Part shown: piece by piece, positions 7,678 through 14,656 of the stretch | Layout: each line of letters opens with the position of its first letter | How positions within the stretch are numbered: position 1 is the stretch's first letter | Source: Streptomyces sp. RB17 | Lineage (GTDB): Bacteria; Actinomycetota; Actinomycetes; Streptomycetales; Streptomycetaceae | Assembly (NCBI RefSeq): GCF_009604455.1 | Contig: NZ_WEGL01000001.1 | Coordinates: 1,459,492 to 1,523,491 of the forward strand | DNA length: 64,000 nucleotides | Direction of reading: 5' to 3' | Made by a program: the position numbers and the translations under genes | Notes under the pieces: model-generated | Databases searched by the model: none | Seen by the model: only the letters and a program-made list of their open reading frames with translations | Told to the model about the DNA's origin: nothing

Positions 7678-9276
7678 GTGATCTCCGCCTCCGGTATCGA
7701 GCTGCGCGCCGGTGCGCGCGTCCTCATCGAGAACGCCACCTTCCGTGTCGCCAAGGGCGACCGCATCGGACTCGTCGGCCGCAACGGCGCCGGCAAGACC
7801 ACCCTCACCAAGTGCCTGGCCGGCGAGGGCATCCCGGCCTCCGGCCAGATCACCCGCTCCGGCGAGGTCGGCTACCTCCCCCAGGACCCCCGCACCGGCG
7901 ACCTCGACGTCCTCGCCCGGGACCGGATCCTGTCCGCGCGCGGGCTCGACGTACTGATCCGCAAGATGCGCGAGAACGAGGAGCGGATCGCGAACGGCAA
8001 GGGCGGCACCCGCGAGAAGGCCCTCAAGCAGTACGAGCGCCAGGAGACCGAGTTCCTCACCAAGGGCGGGTACTCGGCCGAGGCCGAGGCCGCCACCATC
8101 GCCGCCGCGCTGAACCTGCCCGACCGGGTCCTCGGTCAGCCGCTGCACACCCTCTCCGGCGGTCAGCGCCGCCGTATCGAACTGGCCCGCATCCTGTTCT
8201 CGGACGCGGACACCCTGCTCCTCGACGAGCCGACCAACCACCTCGACGCGGACTCGATCATCTGGCTGCGGGACTACCTGAAGACCTACCGCGGCGGCTT
8301 CATCGTCATCAGTCACGATGTCGATCTCGTCGACACCGTGGTCAACAAGGTGTTCTACCTGGACGCCAACCGGTCCGCGATCGACATCTACAACATGGGC
8401 TGGAAGCTCTACCAGCAGCAGCGCGAGGCCGACGAGAAGCGCCGCAAGCGGGAGCGGGCCAACGCGGAGAAGAAGGCCGCCGCCCTCAACGCCCAGGCCG
8501 ACAAGATGCGCGCCAAGGCCACCAAGACGGTCGCCGCGCAGAACATGGCCCGCCGGGCCGAGAAGCTGCTCTCCGGCCTCGAAGCGGTCCGGATGTCCGA
8601 CAAGGTCGCCAAGCTGCGCTTCCCGGAGCCCGCGCCCTGCGGCAAGACCCCGCTGACGGCCGAGAGCCTGTCGAAGTCGTACGGCTCGCTGGAGATCTTC
8701 ACCGACGTCGACCTCGCCATCGACAAGGGCTCCCGGGTGGTCATCCTCGGCCTCAACGGCGCGGGCAAGACCACGCTGCTGCGCCTGCTCGCCGGCGTCG
8801 AGAAGCCGGACACCGGCCAGGTCGTCGCCGGCCACGGCCTCAAGCTCGGCTACTACGCCCAGGAGCACGAGACCCTGGACGCCGACCGCACGGTCCTGGA
8901 GAACATGCGCTCGGCCGCCCCCGACATGGACCTGGTCGAGGTCCGCAAGGTGCTGGGCTCGTTCCTGTTCTCCGGCGACGACGTCGACAAGCCGGCCGGC
9001 GTCCTCTCCGGCGGTGAGAAGACCCGTCTCGCCCTGGCGACCCTGGTGGTCTCCTCGGCGAACGTGCTCCTGCTCGACGAGCCGACCAACAACCTCGACC
9101 CCGCCAGCCGCGAGGAGATCCTCGGCGCCCTGCGCACCTACAAGGGCGCGGTCGTCCTCGTCACGCACGACGAGGGCGCCGTCGAGGCCCTCCAGCCGGA
9201 GCGGATCATCCTGCTGCCGGACGGCGTCGAGGACCTGTGGGGTTCCGACTACGCGGACCTCGTCGCCCTGGCGTGA
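7678..9276 (+). CDS. ABC-F family ATPase (translation factor or antibiotic-resistance type)
   Basis: This 532-aa protein has two nucleotide-binding domains in tandem and no membrane segments. Domain 1 has Walker A GRNGAGKTT (about residue 38), signature LSGGQRRR and Walker B LLLDEPTNHLD. Domain 2 has Walker A GLNGAGKTT, signature LSGGEKTR and Walker B LLLDEPTNNLD. Between them is a charged helical linker (about residues 240-305, rich in Lys/Arg/Glu/Ala), the P-site interaction motif that reaches the ribosomal peptidyl-transferase centre in this family. The expected role is ATP-dependent relief of stalled or misaligned ribosomes; some members give drug resistance. The GTG at 7678 has GGAG six bases upstream. 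A strong hairpin terminator follows. Confidence 0.93.
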   Translation: MISASGIELRAGARVLIENATFRVAKGDRIGLVGRNGAGKTTLTKCLAGEGIPASGQITRSGEVGYLPQDPRTGDLDVLARDRILSARGLDVLIRKMRENEERIANGKGGTREKALKQYERQETEFLTKGGYSAEAEAATIAAALNLPDRVLGQPLHTLSGGQRRRIELARILFSDADTLLLDEPTNHLDADSIIWLRDYLKTYRGGFIVISHDVDLVDTVVNKVFYLDANRSAIDIYNMGWKLYQQQREADEKRRKRERANAEKKAAALNAQADKMRAKATKTVAAQNMARRAEKLLSGLEAVRMSDKVAKLRFPEPAPCGKTPLTAESLSKSYGSLEIFTDVDLAIDKGSRVVILGLNGAGKTTLLRLLAGVEKPDTGQVVAGHGLKLGYYAQEHETLDADRTVLENMRSAAPDMDLVEVRKVLGSFLFSGDDVDKPAGVLSGGEKTRLALATLVVSSANVLLLDEPTNNLDPASREEILGALRTYKGAVVLVTHDEGAVEALQPERIILLPDGVEDLWGSDYADLVALA

Positions 9277-9364
9277 TCCACTGCGTATGGATCATTCGGC
9301 TCATCGGTGATCCATCATCTGTGTGAGATCTCCTCGTATCGAGGTGTGTCGTACACGGATTTCC

Positions 9365-9397
9365 CGGCCGATCCCTTGCGCGCCAAGGGATCGGCCG
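9365..9397 (+). terminator. 14-bp hairpin terminator after the ABC-F gene
   Basis: CGGCCGATCCCTTG (9365-9378) pairs perfectly with 9384-9397 around a 5-nt loop. It lies about 90 nt after the ABC-F stop. The rest of the 323-bp spacer (9277-9599) has no gene; its right part must carry the promoter of the HTH gene. Confidence 0.75.
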
Positions 9398-9599
9398 TCG
9401 CGCGTCCCTGACCTGGCACTTCGCGGATCCACCCGTTCGGCCCCCTGGACACCACCCCCTGGAATCCTTGATTCCGCTTGTGGGGATCCACTCCTGTCGT
9501 CACAACGATGTCTCACGGACCTTGCCGAATGGGTGGCCATCACGCCCAAGAGGGGTGATCATGAGGAGACCAGAGCGCACTTCCCATGAGGAGGCACGG

Positions 9600-9821
9600 G
9601 TGGCCGAGACTCTGAAGAAGGGCAGCCGGGTGACCGGCGCCGCGCGCGACAAGCTCGCGGCAGACCTGAAGAAGAAGTACGACTCCGGTGCGAGCATCCG
9701 GGCGCTGGCCGAGGAGACCGGCCGCTCGTATGGCTTCGTGCACCGGATGCTCAGTGAGTCGGGCGTCACGCTTCGTGGGCGTGGCGGAGCGACCCGGGGC
9801 AAGAAGGCCGCATCGTCCTGA
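9600..9821 (+). CDS. Small helix-turn-helix DNA-binding protein
   Basis: The 73-aa basic protein consists of a Lys-rich N-terminus (ETLKKGSRVTGAARDKL), a helix-turn-helix (SIRALAEETGRSYGFVHRML, about residues 33-52, resembling Hin/resolvase-type HTH) and a Gly/Arg/Lys tail (LRGRGGATRGKKAASS) reminiscent of minor-groove binding tails. The GTG at 9600 is preceded by GAGGAGGCACGG. Such single-domain HTH proteins are highly conserved in Streptomyces; a nucleoid-associated or global regulatory role is inference. It has its own terminator and spacer, so it is probably a single-gene unit between the ABC-F and enoyl-CoA hydratase genes. Confidence 0.85.
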   Translation: MAETLKKGSRVTGAARDKLAADLKKKYDSGASIRALAEETGRSYGFVHRMLSESGVTLRGRGGATRGKKAASS

Positions 9822-9848
9822 CGCCGGGCGGTCCGCCTTCGATGGTGG

Positions 9849-9880
9849 CCACCCGGTCGGCAGACTGGTCGACCGGGTGG
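9849..9880 (+). terminator. 11-bp hairpin after the small HTH gene
   Basis: CCACCCGGTCG (9849-9859) pairs with CGACCGGGTGG (9870-9880) with a 10-nt loop, 28 nt after the HTH stop. It separates this gene from the downstream enoyl-CoA hydratase. Confidence 0.65.
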
Positions 9881-9947
9881 TTACTGTGCAGTCACTTAGC
9901 ATGCCGCAACGGCACTGTGTGATGACCGCACCCATCGGAGGCGCCCC

Positions 9948-10751
9948 ATGGCTTCGCCCGACCAGGACCTCGCTCCTGCACTCGACAAGGACGGCGTACG
10001 GCTCACCGTCGACGACGCGCTCGCCACGGTGACGCTGACCAATCCGGCCAAGCGCAACGCGCAGAGCCCCGCCCTGTGGCGGGCGCTCACCGAGGCCGGC
10101 CGGCTGCTGCCGGGCTCCGTCCGTGTCGTCGTGCTGCGCGGTGAGGGCAGGTCCTTCTCCGCCGGTCTCGACCGGCAGATGTTCACCCCGGAGGGGATCC
10201 CGGGCGAGTCGACCTTCATCGAACTCGCGCGCCGTGACGACGCCGGGCTCGACGCGAGCATCGCCGAGTTCCAGGAGGCGTTCACCTGGTGGCGGCGCAG
10301 CGACATCGTGTCCATCGCCGCCGTCCAGGGGCACGCCATCGGGGCCGGCTTCCAGCTCGCGCTCGCGTGCGATCTGCGGGTCGTCGCGGACGACGTGCAG
10401 TTCGCCATGCGCGAGACCAGCCTCGGCCTCGTCCCCGATCTGACCGGCACTCACCCGCTGGTCGGTCTCGTCGGGTACGCCCGCGCGCTCGAGATCTGCG
10501 CGACCGGACGGTTCGTCGGCGCTGCGGAGTCGGTGGCGTCGGGGCTGGCCAACGTGGCCGTGCCCGGTGACCAACTGGACGAGGCCGTGCGGGACTTGGC
10601 GGCCGCGCTGCTGGCTGCGCCGCGGGACGCCGTGGTCGAGACCAAGGCGTTGTTGCAGGGTGCCGTGGATCGTACGTACGACGAGCAGCGTGCGGCGGAG
10701 CGGGCTGCTCAGGCCCGGCGACTCAGGGATCTGGCCGGCCTCGGCGAATGA
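9948..10751 (+). CDS. Enoyl-CoA hydratase/isomerase family protein
   Basis: The 267-aa crotonase-fold protein carries both oxyanion-hole segments: RSFSAGLDRQM (about residues 67-77) and AVQGHAIGAGFQLALACDLR (about residues 124-143). The family's second acid region is MRETSLGLVPDLTGT, where the Glu of RET and the Asp of PDL sit near the usual catalytic glutamate positions. Its exact reaction (hydration, isomerisation or hydrolysis of an acyl-CoA) cannot be set from this. The ATG at 9948 has GGAGGCGCCCC upstream. No beta-oxidation partner lies adjacent. It is convergent with the P10-like gene, with a GC hairpin between them. Confidence 0.9.
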   Translation: MASPDQDLAPALDKDGVRLTVDDALATVTLTNPAKRNAQSPALWRALTEAGRLLPGSVRVVVLRGEGRSFSAGLDRQMFTPEGIPGESTFIELARRDDAGLDASIAEFQEAFTWWRRSDIVSIAAVQGHAIGAGFQLALACDLRVVADDVQFAMRETSLGLVPDLTGTHPLVGLVGYARALEICATGRFVGAAESVASGLANVAVPGDQLDEAVRDLAAALLAAPRDAVVETKALLQGAVDRTYDEQRAAERAAQARRLRDLAGLGE

Positions 10752-10756
10752 CCCCT

Positions 10757-10778
10757 GCGCCGGCAGGGCAACCGGCGC
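10757..10778. terminator. Bidirectional hairpin between convergent genes
   Basis: GCGCCGG (10757-10763) pairs with CCGGCGC (10772-10778). It lies in the 37-bp gap between the converging enoyl-CoA hydratase and P10-like genes and may serve both. Confidence 0.5.
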
Positions 10779-10788
10779 CGGTCACCGC

Positions 10789-11511
10789 TCAGCCGACCGC
10801 CGTCACCAGCACCGCCACCGTCGGCCTGTCCTCCAGCGCGGCCGTCACGGCCGTACGCACCTGCCGGGCCACCTCGACGGCCCGGCGGTCCGCGCCGGTC
10901 GCCAGCTCCACGCGCGCGTGCCGGTGCGGCAGTGCCGTAGCGGCCGTGCGTTCCTCCAGGTGGACCGCCCGGCCGAGACCGCCGAGGGAGCCCGTCAGTG
11001 CGGTCACCCCGGGGACGGACAGCGCGGCCGCGGCCACCCGGACCTCGTCCGGGTCCGTGGGCTCCCGTGCGGATACCGGCTGCGGTGCACGCACCTCGGC
11101 GGCCGGCTCCGCCACCTCCAGCAGGTCGGTGACCCGCAGGTCCACCTCCGTCACCGCGAGCCCGAGCCGCTCCGTCGCGGCCGTCGCCAGTGTCCGCCGT
11201 AGCCCGGACGTCACCGCCGGCAGTGGCTCGGCGGCCGTCGCGGCGAAGTCCGCCGTCAGCCGCAGTGGGCCCGGCGGCAGCGCGCTCGGCGGAGCCGGTA
11301 CGACGGGCTCGGGCGCCTCTTCCGGATCGGCGAGCGCGAGCCGCAGCGCACCGAGCCGCACCCCGGGCAGCCCCTCCGCCACCGCGCGCTCCAGCACCGC
11401 CGCGGCCGCGGCCTCCGCGATCCAGGCGCCGTCACGCGGCCCGCCGAGCGGCAGCAGTCTGCCCAGCCCGATCTGGCGCCGCACCACCTGTGTCCACCGG
11501 TCCGCCGTCAT
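10789..11511 (-). CDS. 'P10-like' Streptomyces protein with Asp23-like modules
   Basis: This is an about 240-aa soluble, Ala/Leu-rich protein. I recognise the type annotated in Streptomyces as 'nucleopolyhedrovirus P10 family', a name based on weak similarity. It begins with a QIGLGRLLPLGGP..GAWI block. Two later segments, about residues 85-140 (RLTADFA..LRRTL..LAVTEVDLRVTDLL) and about residues 165-240 (VPGV..VHLE..RVELATG..AVEVARQVRTAV..VAVLVTAV), show the strand-helix-strand pattern of Asp23 domains. It is divergent from the asp23 operon. The start is uncertain: the ATG at 11511 has GGAGG only one base away, and a GTG at 11532 is possible. Confidence 0.7.
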   Translation of the reverse strand: MTADRWTQVVRRQIGLGRLLPLGGPRDGAWIAEAAAAAVLERAVAEGLPGVRLGALRLALADPEEAPEPVVPAPPSALPPGPLRLTADFAATAAEPLPAVTSGLRRTLATAATERLGLAVTEVDLRVTDLLEVAEPAAEVRAPQPVSAREPTDPDEVRVAAAALSVPGVTALTGSLGGLGRAVHLEERTAATALPHRHARVELATGADRRAVEVARQVRTAVTAALEDRPTVAVLVTAVG

Positions 11512-11607
11512 TCCTCCAGCCTGCCGTATCACCGGCGCGCGGAGGGGGAACCTTGCTTACGGTGGTCGAGGACGATCGAAGGGGACGACCGAAAGGGACG
11601 TACGGCG

Positions 11608-12078
11608 ATGACCGATATGACGACGACCCCCGAGGACGAGCAGGAGCCGCAGGTTTCGACCCGTAAGGCGACCCGGCGCGGCGGCGGAGACCCCGCGACC
11701 CGTGGACGGACGACCATCGCCGACGGCGTCGTGGAGAAGATCGCCGCTCTCGCGGCCCGGGACGTGGTCGGTGTCCACGCCCTGGGCAGCGGCCTGGCCC
11801 GCACCTTCGGTGCCGTGCGCGACCGGGTGCCCGGCGGCTCCAAGTCGGTCACCCGGGGCGTGAAGGCCGAGGTCGGCGAGGTGCAGACGGCGCTCGACCT
11901 GGAGATCGTCGTGGACTACGGCGTCTCGATCGGCGATGTCGCCCACGCCGTGCGGGAGAACGTGATCACCGCCGTGGAACGCATGGCCGGACTCGAGGTG
12001 GTCGAGGTCAACATCGCGGTGAGCGACGTCAAACTGCCCGAGGAAGAGGAAGAAGAGCCGGAGCCCCGGATCCAGTGA
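11608..12078 (+). CDS. Asp23/Gls24 family envelope stress protein
   Basis: In this 156-aa protein the Asp23 domain spans about residues 35-145. It opens with TTIADGVVEKIAALAARDVVGVHAL, continues with VDYGVSIGDVAHAVRENVITAVERMAGLEVVEVNIAVSDV, and is followed by an acidic tail (EEEEEEPEP). Family members form membrane-associated assemblies anchored by AmaP and are linked to cell-wall stress in Gram-positive bacteria. The ATG follows GAAAGGGACG. It heads a tight operon with a small membrane protein, a second Asp23 protein, a DUF6286 protein and AmaP. Confidence 0.92.
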   Translation: MTDMTTTPEDEQEPQVSTRKATRRGGGDPATRGRTTIADGVVEKIAALAARDVVGVHALGSGLARTFGAVRDRVPGGSKSVTRGVKAEVGEVQTALDLEIVVDYGVSIGDVAHAVRENVITAVERMAGLEVVEVNIAVSDVKLPEEEEEEPEPRIQ

Positions 12079-12124
12079 GCCCCGGTCCCGGACCCTGCAC
12101 GCCTGACGAGCTGAGGAGCGCACC

Positions 12125-12319
12125 ATGAGCATGGCCGTGGTCGGCATGATCGCCGGAATGGCGCTGGGCTTCGCCGGGTACTTCGGCGGCTTCGCCGCCT
12201 TTCTACTGGTGGCGGCGCTGGGCGCGATCGGGTTCGTCGTCGGCCGGTTCGCGGAGGGCGACCTCGAACTGGGGGACTTCTTCCGCACCCGTGGCGACCG
12301 GCGCGACCGGCGGCGGTGA
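12125..12319 (+). CDS. Small membrane protein in the Asp23-AmaP operon
   Basis: The 64-aa protein is nearly all hydrophobic from residue 3 to 41 (AVVGMIAGMALGFAGYFGGF, then AAFLLVAALGAIGFVVGRF), giving a membrane hairpin, followed by an acidic-then-basic tail (EGDLELGDFFRTRGDRRDRRR). TGAGGAGCGCACC precedes the ATG. It sits 46 nt after the first asp23 gene and 6 nt before the second. It occupies the place of the DUF2273-type small membrane protein in Firmicutes asp23 operons; a shared role in membrane attachment of Asp23 is inference. Confidence 0.82.
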   Translation: MSMAVVGMIAGMALGFAGYFGGFAAFLLVAALGAIGFVVGRFAEGDLELGDFFRTRGDRRDRRR

Positions 12320-12325
12320 CCGCGG

Positions 12326-12682
12326 GTGAGTGCCGAGACCGGCGCGGCGCGCCCGCCGTCGGCCCTCGTGCCGCCGGGCGAGCGCGGCGCCACCTGGATC
12401 GCCGACCGGGTCGTGGCGAAGATCGCCGCGCAGGCCGCCCGGGAGGCGCTGCCGCCGCTGCCCGCCGAGGCGGCCGCCCCGCACGCCGTGGTCGTCGTGA
12501 ACCGGCAGGCGGCCCGCGTCCGTGTCCACCTCGAACTCGGCTACCCCTGCGACATCGGCGCCCACTGCGCCGCCGTGCGTCGCCATGTCACCGAGCGGGT
12601 AGGCGCCTTGGTGGACATGGAGGTGCCCGAGGTCGCCGTCCAGGTCGAACGGCTGCACCCGGCACCGCACGGGAGGGCGTGA
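12326..12682 (+). CDS. Second Asp23/Gls24 family protein
   Basis: In this 118-aa protein the domain starts with GATWIADRVVAKIAAQAAREAL, matching the upstream Asp23 protein, and ends with VDMEVPEVAVQVERLHP. The middle strand pair (HAVVVVNRQAARVRVHLELG) is clear. A Cys pair in the pocket region (YPCDIGAHCAAV) is not present in the first paralogue. It starts with GTG 6 nt after the small membrane gene, and its TGA overlaps the next ATG (ATGA at 12679-12682 region), so translation is probably coupled. Confidence 0.87.
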   Translation: MSAETGAARPPSALVPPGERGATWIADRVVAKIAAQAAREALPPLPAEAAAPHAVVVVNRQAARVRVHLELGYPCDIGAHCAAVRRHVTERVGALVDMEVPEVAVQVERLHPAPHGRA

Positions 12683-13296
12683 TGAGCGAACCGCGGTCGA
12701 CCACCCCCACCCTCGACAAGGAGCCCGGAACCACCCCGCCCGCCCCCGCGGAGGGCAGCGGCCGTTTCTGGTCGCCGCGCCGCGTCCCGGCCGCCCTCGT
12801 CGCGCTCGCGCTGCTGGCCGGCGCCGGCCTGCTGCTGTACGACATCGCCGCCGTACGGGCCCACCACCCCGCGATGCGCTGGCGCCGCGCACTCGCCCGG
12901 CAACTGGCCGAACGGCCGCTGGACGACACCTGGGTGCTGACCGGCGCGGCCGTCGCCGTCGTACTCGGCCTGTGGCTGATCGCCCTCGCTGTCACGCCCG
13001 GCCTGCGCGCACTGCTGCCCATGCGGCGCCCGCACCCCGATGTCCGGGCAGCGCTCCGGCGCGACGCGGCGGCGCTCCTGCTCCGCGACCGGGCCATGGA
13101 CGTGTCCGGGGTCCGGTCGGTCCGGGTCCGGATGCGCCGCGCCAGGACCGATGTCCGTGCCGTCTCGCACTTCCGTGACCTGGACGAGGTACGCGCCGAC
13201 CTGGACACCGTGCTCACGGACGCGATCCGGGGCCTCGGCCTGACCCGGCAGCCCAAGCTGTCGCTGCAGGTGTCCCGGCCTGGGCGGAAGGGGTGA
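12682..13296 (+). CDS. DUF6286-type membrane protein of the Asp23 operon
   Basis: The 204-aa protein has a disordered Pro-rich start, then two membrane spans (about residues 35-58, ALVALALLAGAGLLLYDIAAV; about residues 86-110, VLTGAAVAVVLGLWLIALAV), and a C-terminal cytoplasmic domain of about 80 residues (VSGVRSVRVRMRRAR..DLDEVRADLDTVLTDAIRGLGL..LSLQVSRP). That soluble part has the same strand-helix-strand order as Asp23 domains, which I infer rather than know. Its ATG overlaps the previous stop by the ATGA tetranucleotide. The two-TM plus small-domain plan parallels AmaP, the next gene. Confidence 0.8.
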   Translation: MSEPRSTTPTLDKEPGTTPPAPAEGSGRFWSPRRVPAALVALALLAGAGLLLYDIAAVRAHHPAMRWRRALARQLAERPLDDTWVLTGAAVAVVLGLWLIALAVTPGLRALLPMRRPHPDVRAALRRDAAALLLRDRAMDVSGVRSVRVRMRRARTDVRAVSHFRDLDEVRADLDTVLTDAIRGLGLTRQPKLSLQVSRPGRKG

Positions 13297-13301
13297 GGAC
13301 G

Positions 13302-13883
13302 ATGCGCACCGGCGGCCTCAACCGCGTCCTGCTGGCCCTCGTCGGCCTGCTCCTGCTCGCGCTCGGCGGCGCGGTGCTGGCCGTCGGACTGGGCGCGCCA
13401 CCGCCCTCCTGGTGGATCCACACCGGCCCGCACGACGTCCTGCTCACGAACGCCGAGCGCACCCACTGGCGCGGCAGGGGCTGGTGGTGGCCGGCGGTCA
13501 TCGCCGCCCTCGCCGTCGTCGTCCTGCTCGCCCTGTGGTGGCTCACGACGGTCCTGCGGCGCCGCAGGCTGACCGAGATCCTGATCGACACCGGCGACGA
13601 CGAGTCCGCCCTCCTGCGCGCCAGGGCCCTGGAATCGGCCCTGGCCCGGGACGCCGTACAGCAGGAGGGCGTCGCCCACACGGAGATCCTCCTGCGGGGC
13701 CGCCGTACGGCACCCACGGCAAGGGTGTGGCTCCAGCTGGAGCCACACGTGGATCCGGCAACGGCCCTGACCGAGTTCACGGCCAAGGCCCTGACCCACG
13801 CCCGCCGGTCGGCCCGCTTGCCTTCGCTTCCGGCAGAGGTACGGCTACGGGGGGTCAAGCACCGCGCGGAACGGGTCACTTGA
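13302..13883 (+). CDS. amaP: AmaP-like alkaline shock membrane anchor protein
   Basis: The 193-aa protein has two membrane spans near the N-terminus (LLALVGLLLLALGGAVLAVG; AVIAALAVVVLLALWWLTTV) followed by a cytoplasmic domain of about 100 residues. That is the layout of AmaP, the anchor that recruits Asp23 to the membrane in Staphylococcus. The ATG at 13302 has GTGAGG well spaced; a GTG at 13293 overlapping the previous stop is less likely because its ribosome site would be too close. It is the last gene of the operon and converges with an SDR gene only 12 bp away, so no terminator fits between them. Confidence 0.83.
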   Translation: MRTGGLNRVLLALVGLLLLALGGAVLAVGLGAPPPSWWIHTGPHDVLLTNAERTHWRGRGWWWPAVIAALAVVVLLALWWLTTVLRRRRLTEILIDTGDDESALLRARALESALARDAVQQEGVAHTEILLRGRRTAPTARVWLQLEPHVDPATALTEFTAKALTHARRSARLPSLPAEVRLRGVKHRAERVT

Positions 13884-13895
13884 CCGCGATGCCCC

Positions 13896-14651
13896 CTAGA
13901 ACCCGTGCCGCATCCCGCCGTCCACAGGCAGCATGACCCCACTCAGATAAGAGGCCGCCGGAGAGAGCAGGAACGCCGCGACCTTCCCGAACTCCTCCGG
14001 CGTCCCGTACCTCCGCAACGGAATCCGGGACTCGTTCGCGGCCCGGGTGGCCTCGGGATCCGCCGACAGCGCGTCGAGCTCGCGCACGCGATCCGTGTCG
14101 ATGCGCGACGGCAGCAGCCCCAGCACCCGGATCCCGCGCGGCCCCAGCTCGTCGGCGAGGGACTTGGCGAACCCGGCGAGCCCCGGCCGCAGCCCGTTGG
14201 AGATGGTCAGGCCGGGAATCGGCTCGTGCACCGACGCGGACAGCACGAATCCGATCACCCCGCCCGGCTCCAGCTCGGCAGCCGCCGCGCGAGCGAGCCG
14301 GACCGCACCGAGGAAAACCGACTCGAACGCGTCGCGCCACTGCTCGTCGGTGTTGTCCGCGGCGAACCCCGGCGCCGGCCCGCCCACGCTCACCAGGACG
14401 CCGTGCAGGCCGCCGAAGTGCTCACGCGCGGCCGCGATCAGCCGCTCCGGCGCCTCGGGGTCGGCGTTGTGCACGCTCACGCCCACCGCGTTCGCGCCCA
14501 GTTCGGCGGCGGCGTCGGCCACCCGCTTCCCGTCCCGGCCGCTGATCACGACCTTCGCCCCGTCGGCGACGAGTTCCCGCGCGGCGGCGTTGCCCAGCCC
14601 GCGGGTCGCCCCGGTGACGACGTACACCCGGTCCTTCAGTCCAAGATCCAT
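13896..14651 (-). CDS. SDR-fold oxidoreductase lacking the YxxxK motif
   Basis: The 251-aa Rossmann protein has an intact cofactor loop (TGATRGLG, about residues 13-20) and a family-typical end (YLSGVMLPVDGGMRHGF). The catalytic region is unusual. The serine strand is present (VLSASVHEP), but the canonical Tyr-x-x-x-Lys is replaced by an SNGLRPGL segment (N...R). The same S/N/R arrangement occurs in a divergent SDR subgroup (YvaG-like proteins), so this is a family trait rather than a mutation. It may bind NAD(P) with altered chemistry. The ATG at 14651 follows AGGATAGGGGCC. It lies 5 nt after the GH15 stop on the same strand, so the two are co-transcribed. Confidence 0.85.
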   Translation of the reverse strand: MDLGLKDRVYVVTGATRGLGNAAARELVADGAKVVISGRDGKRVADAAAELGANAVGVSVHNADPEAPERLIAAAREHFGGLHGVLVSVGGPAPGFAADNTDEQWRDAFESVFLGAVRLARAAAAELEPGGVIGFVLSASVHEPIPGLTISNGLRPGLAGFAKSLADELGPRGIRVLGLLPSRIDTDRVRELDALSADPEATRAANESRIPLRRYGTPEEFGKVAAFLLSPAASYLSGVMLPVDGGMRHGF

Positions 14652-14656
14652 GGCCC

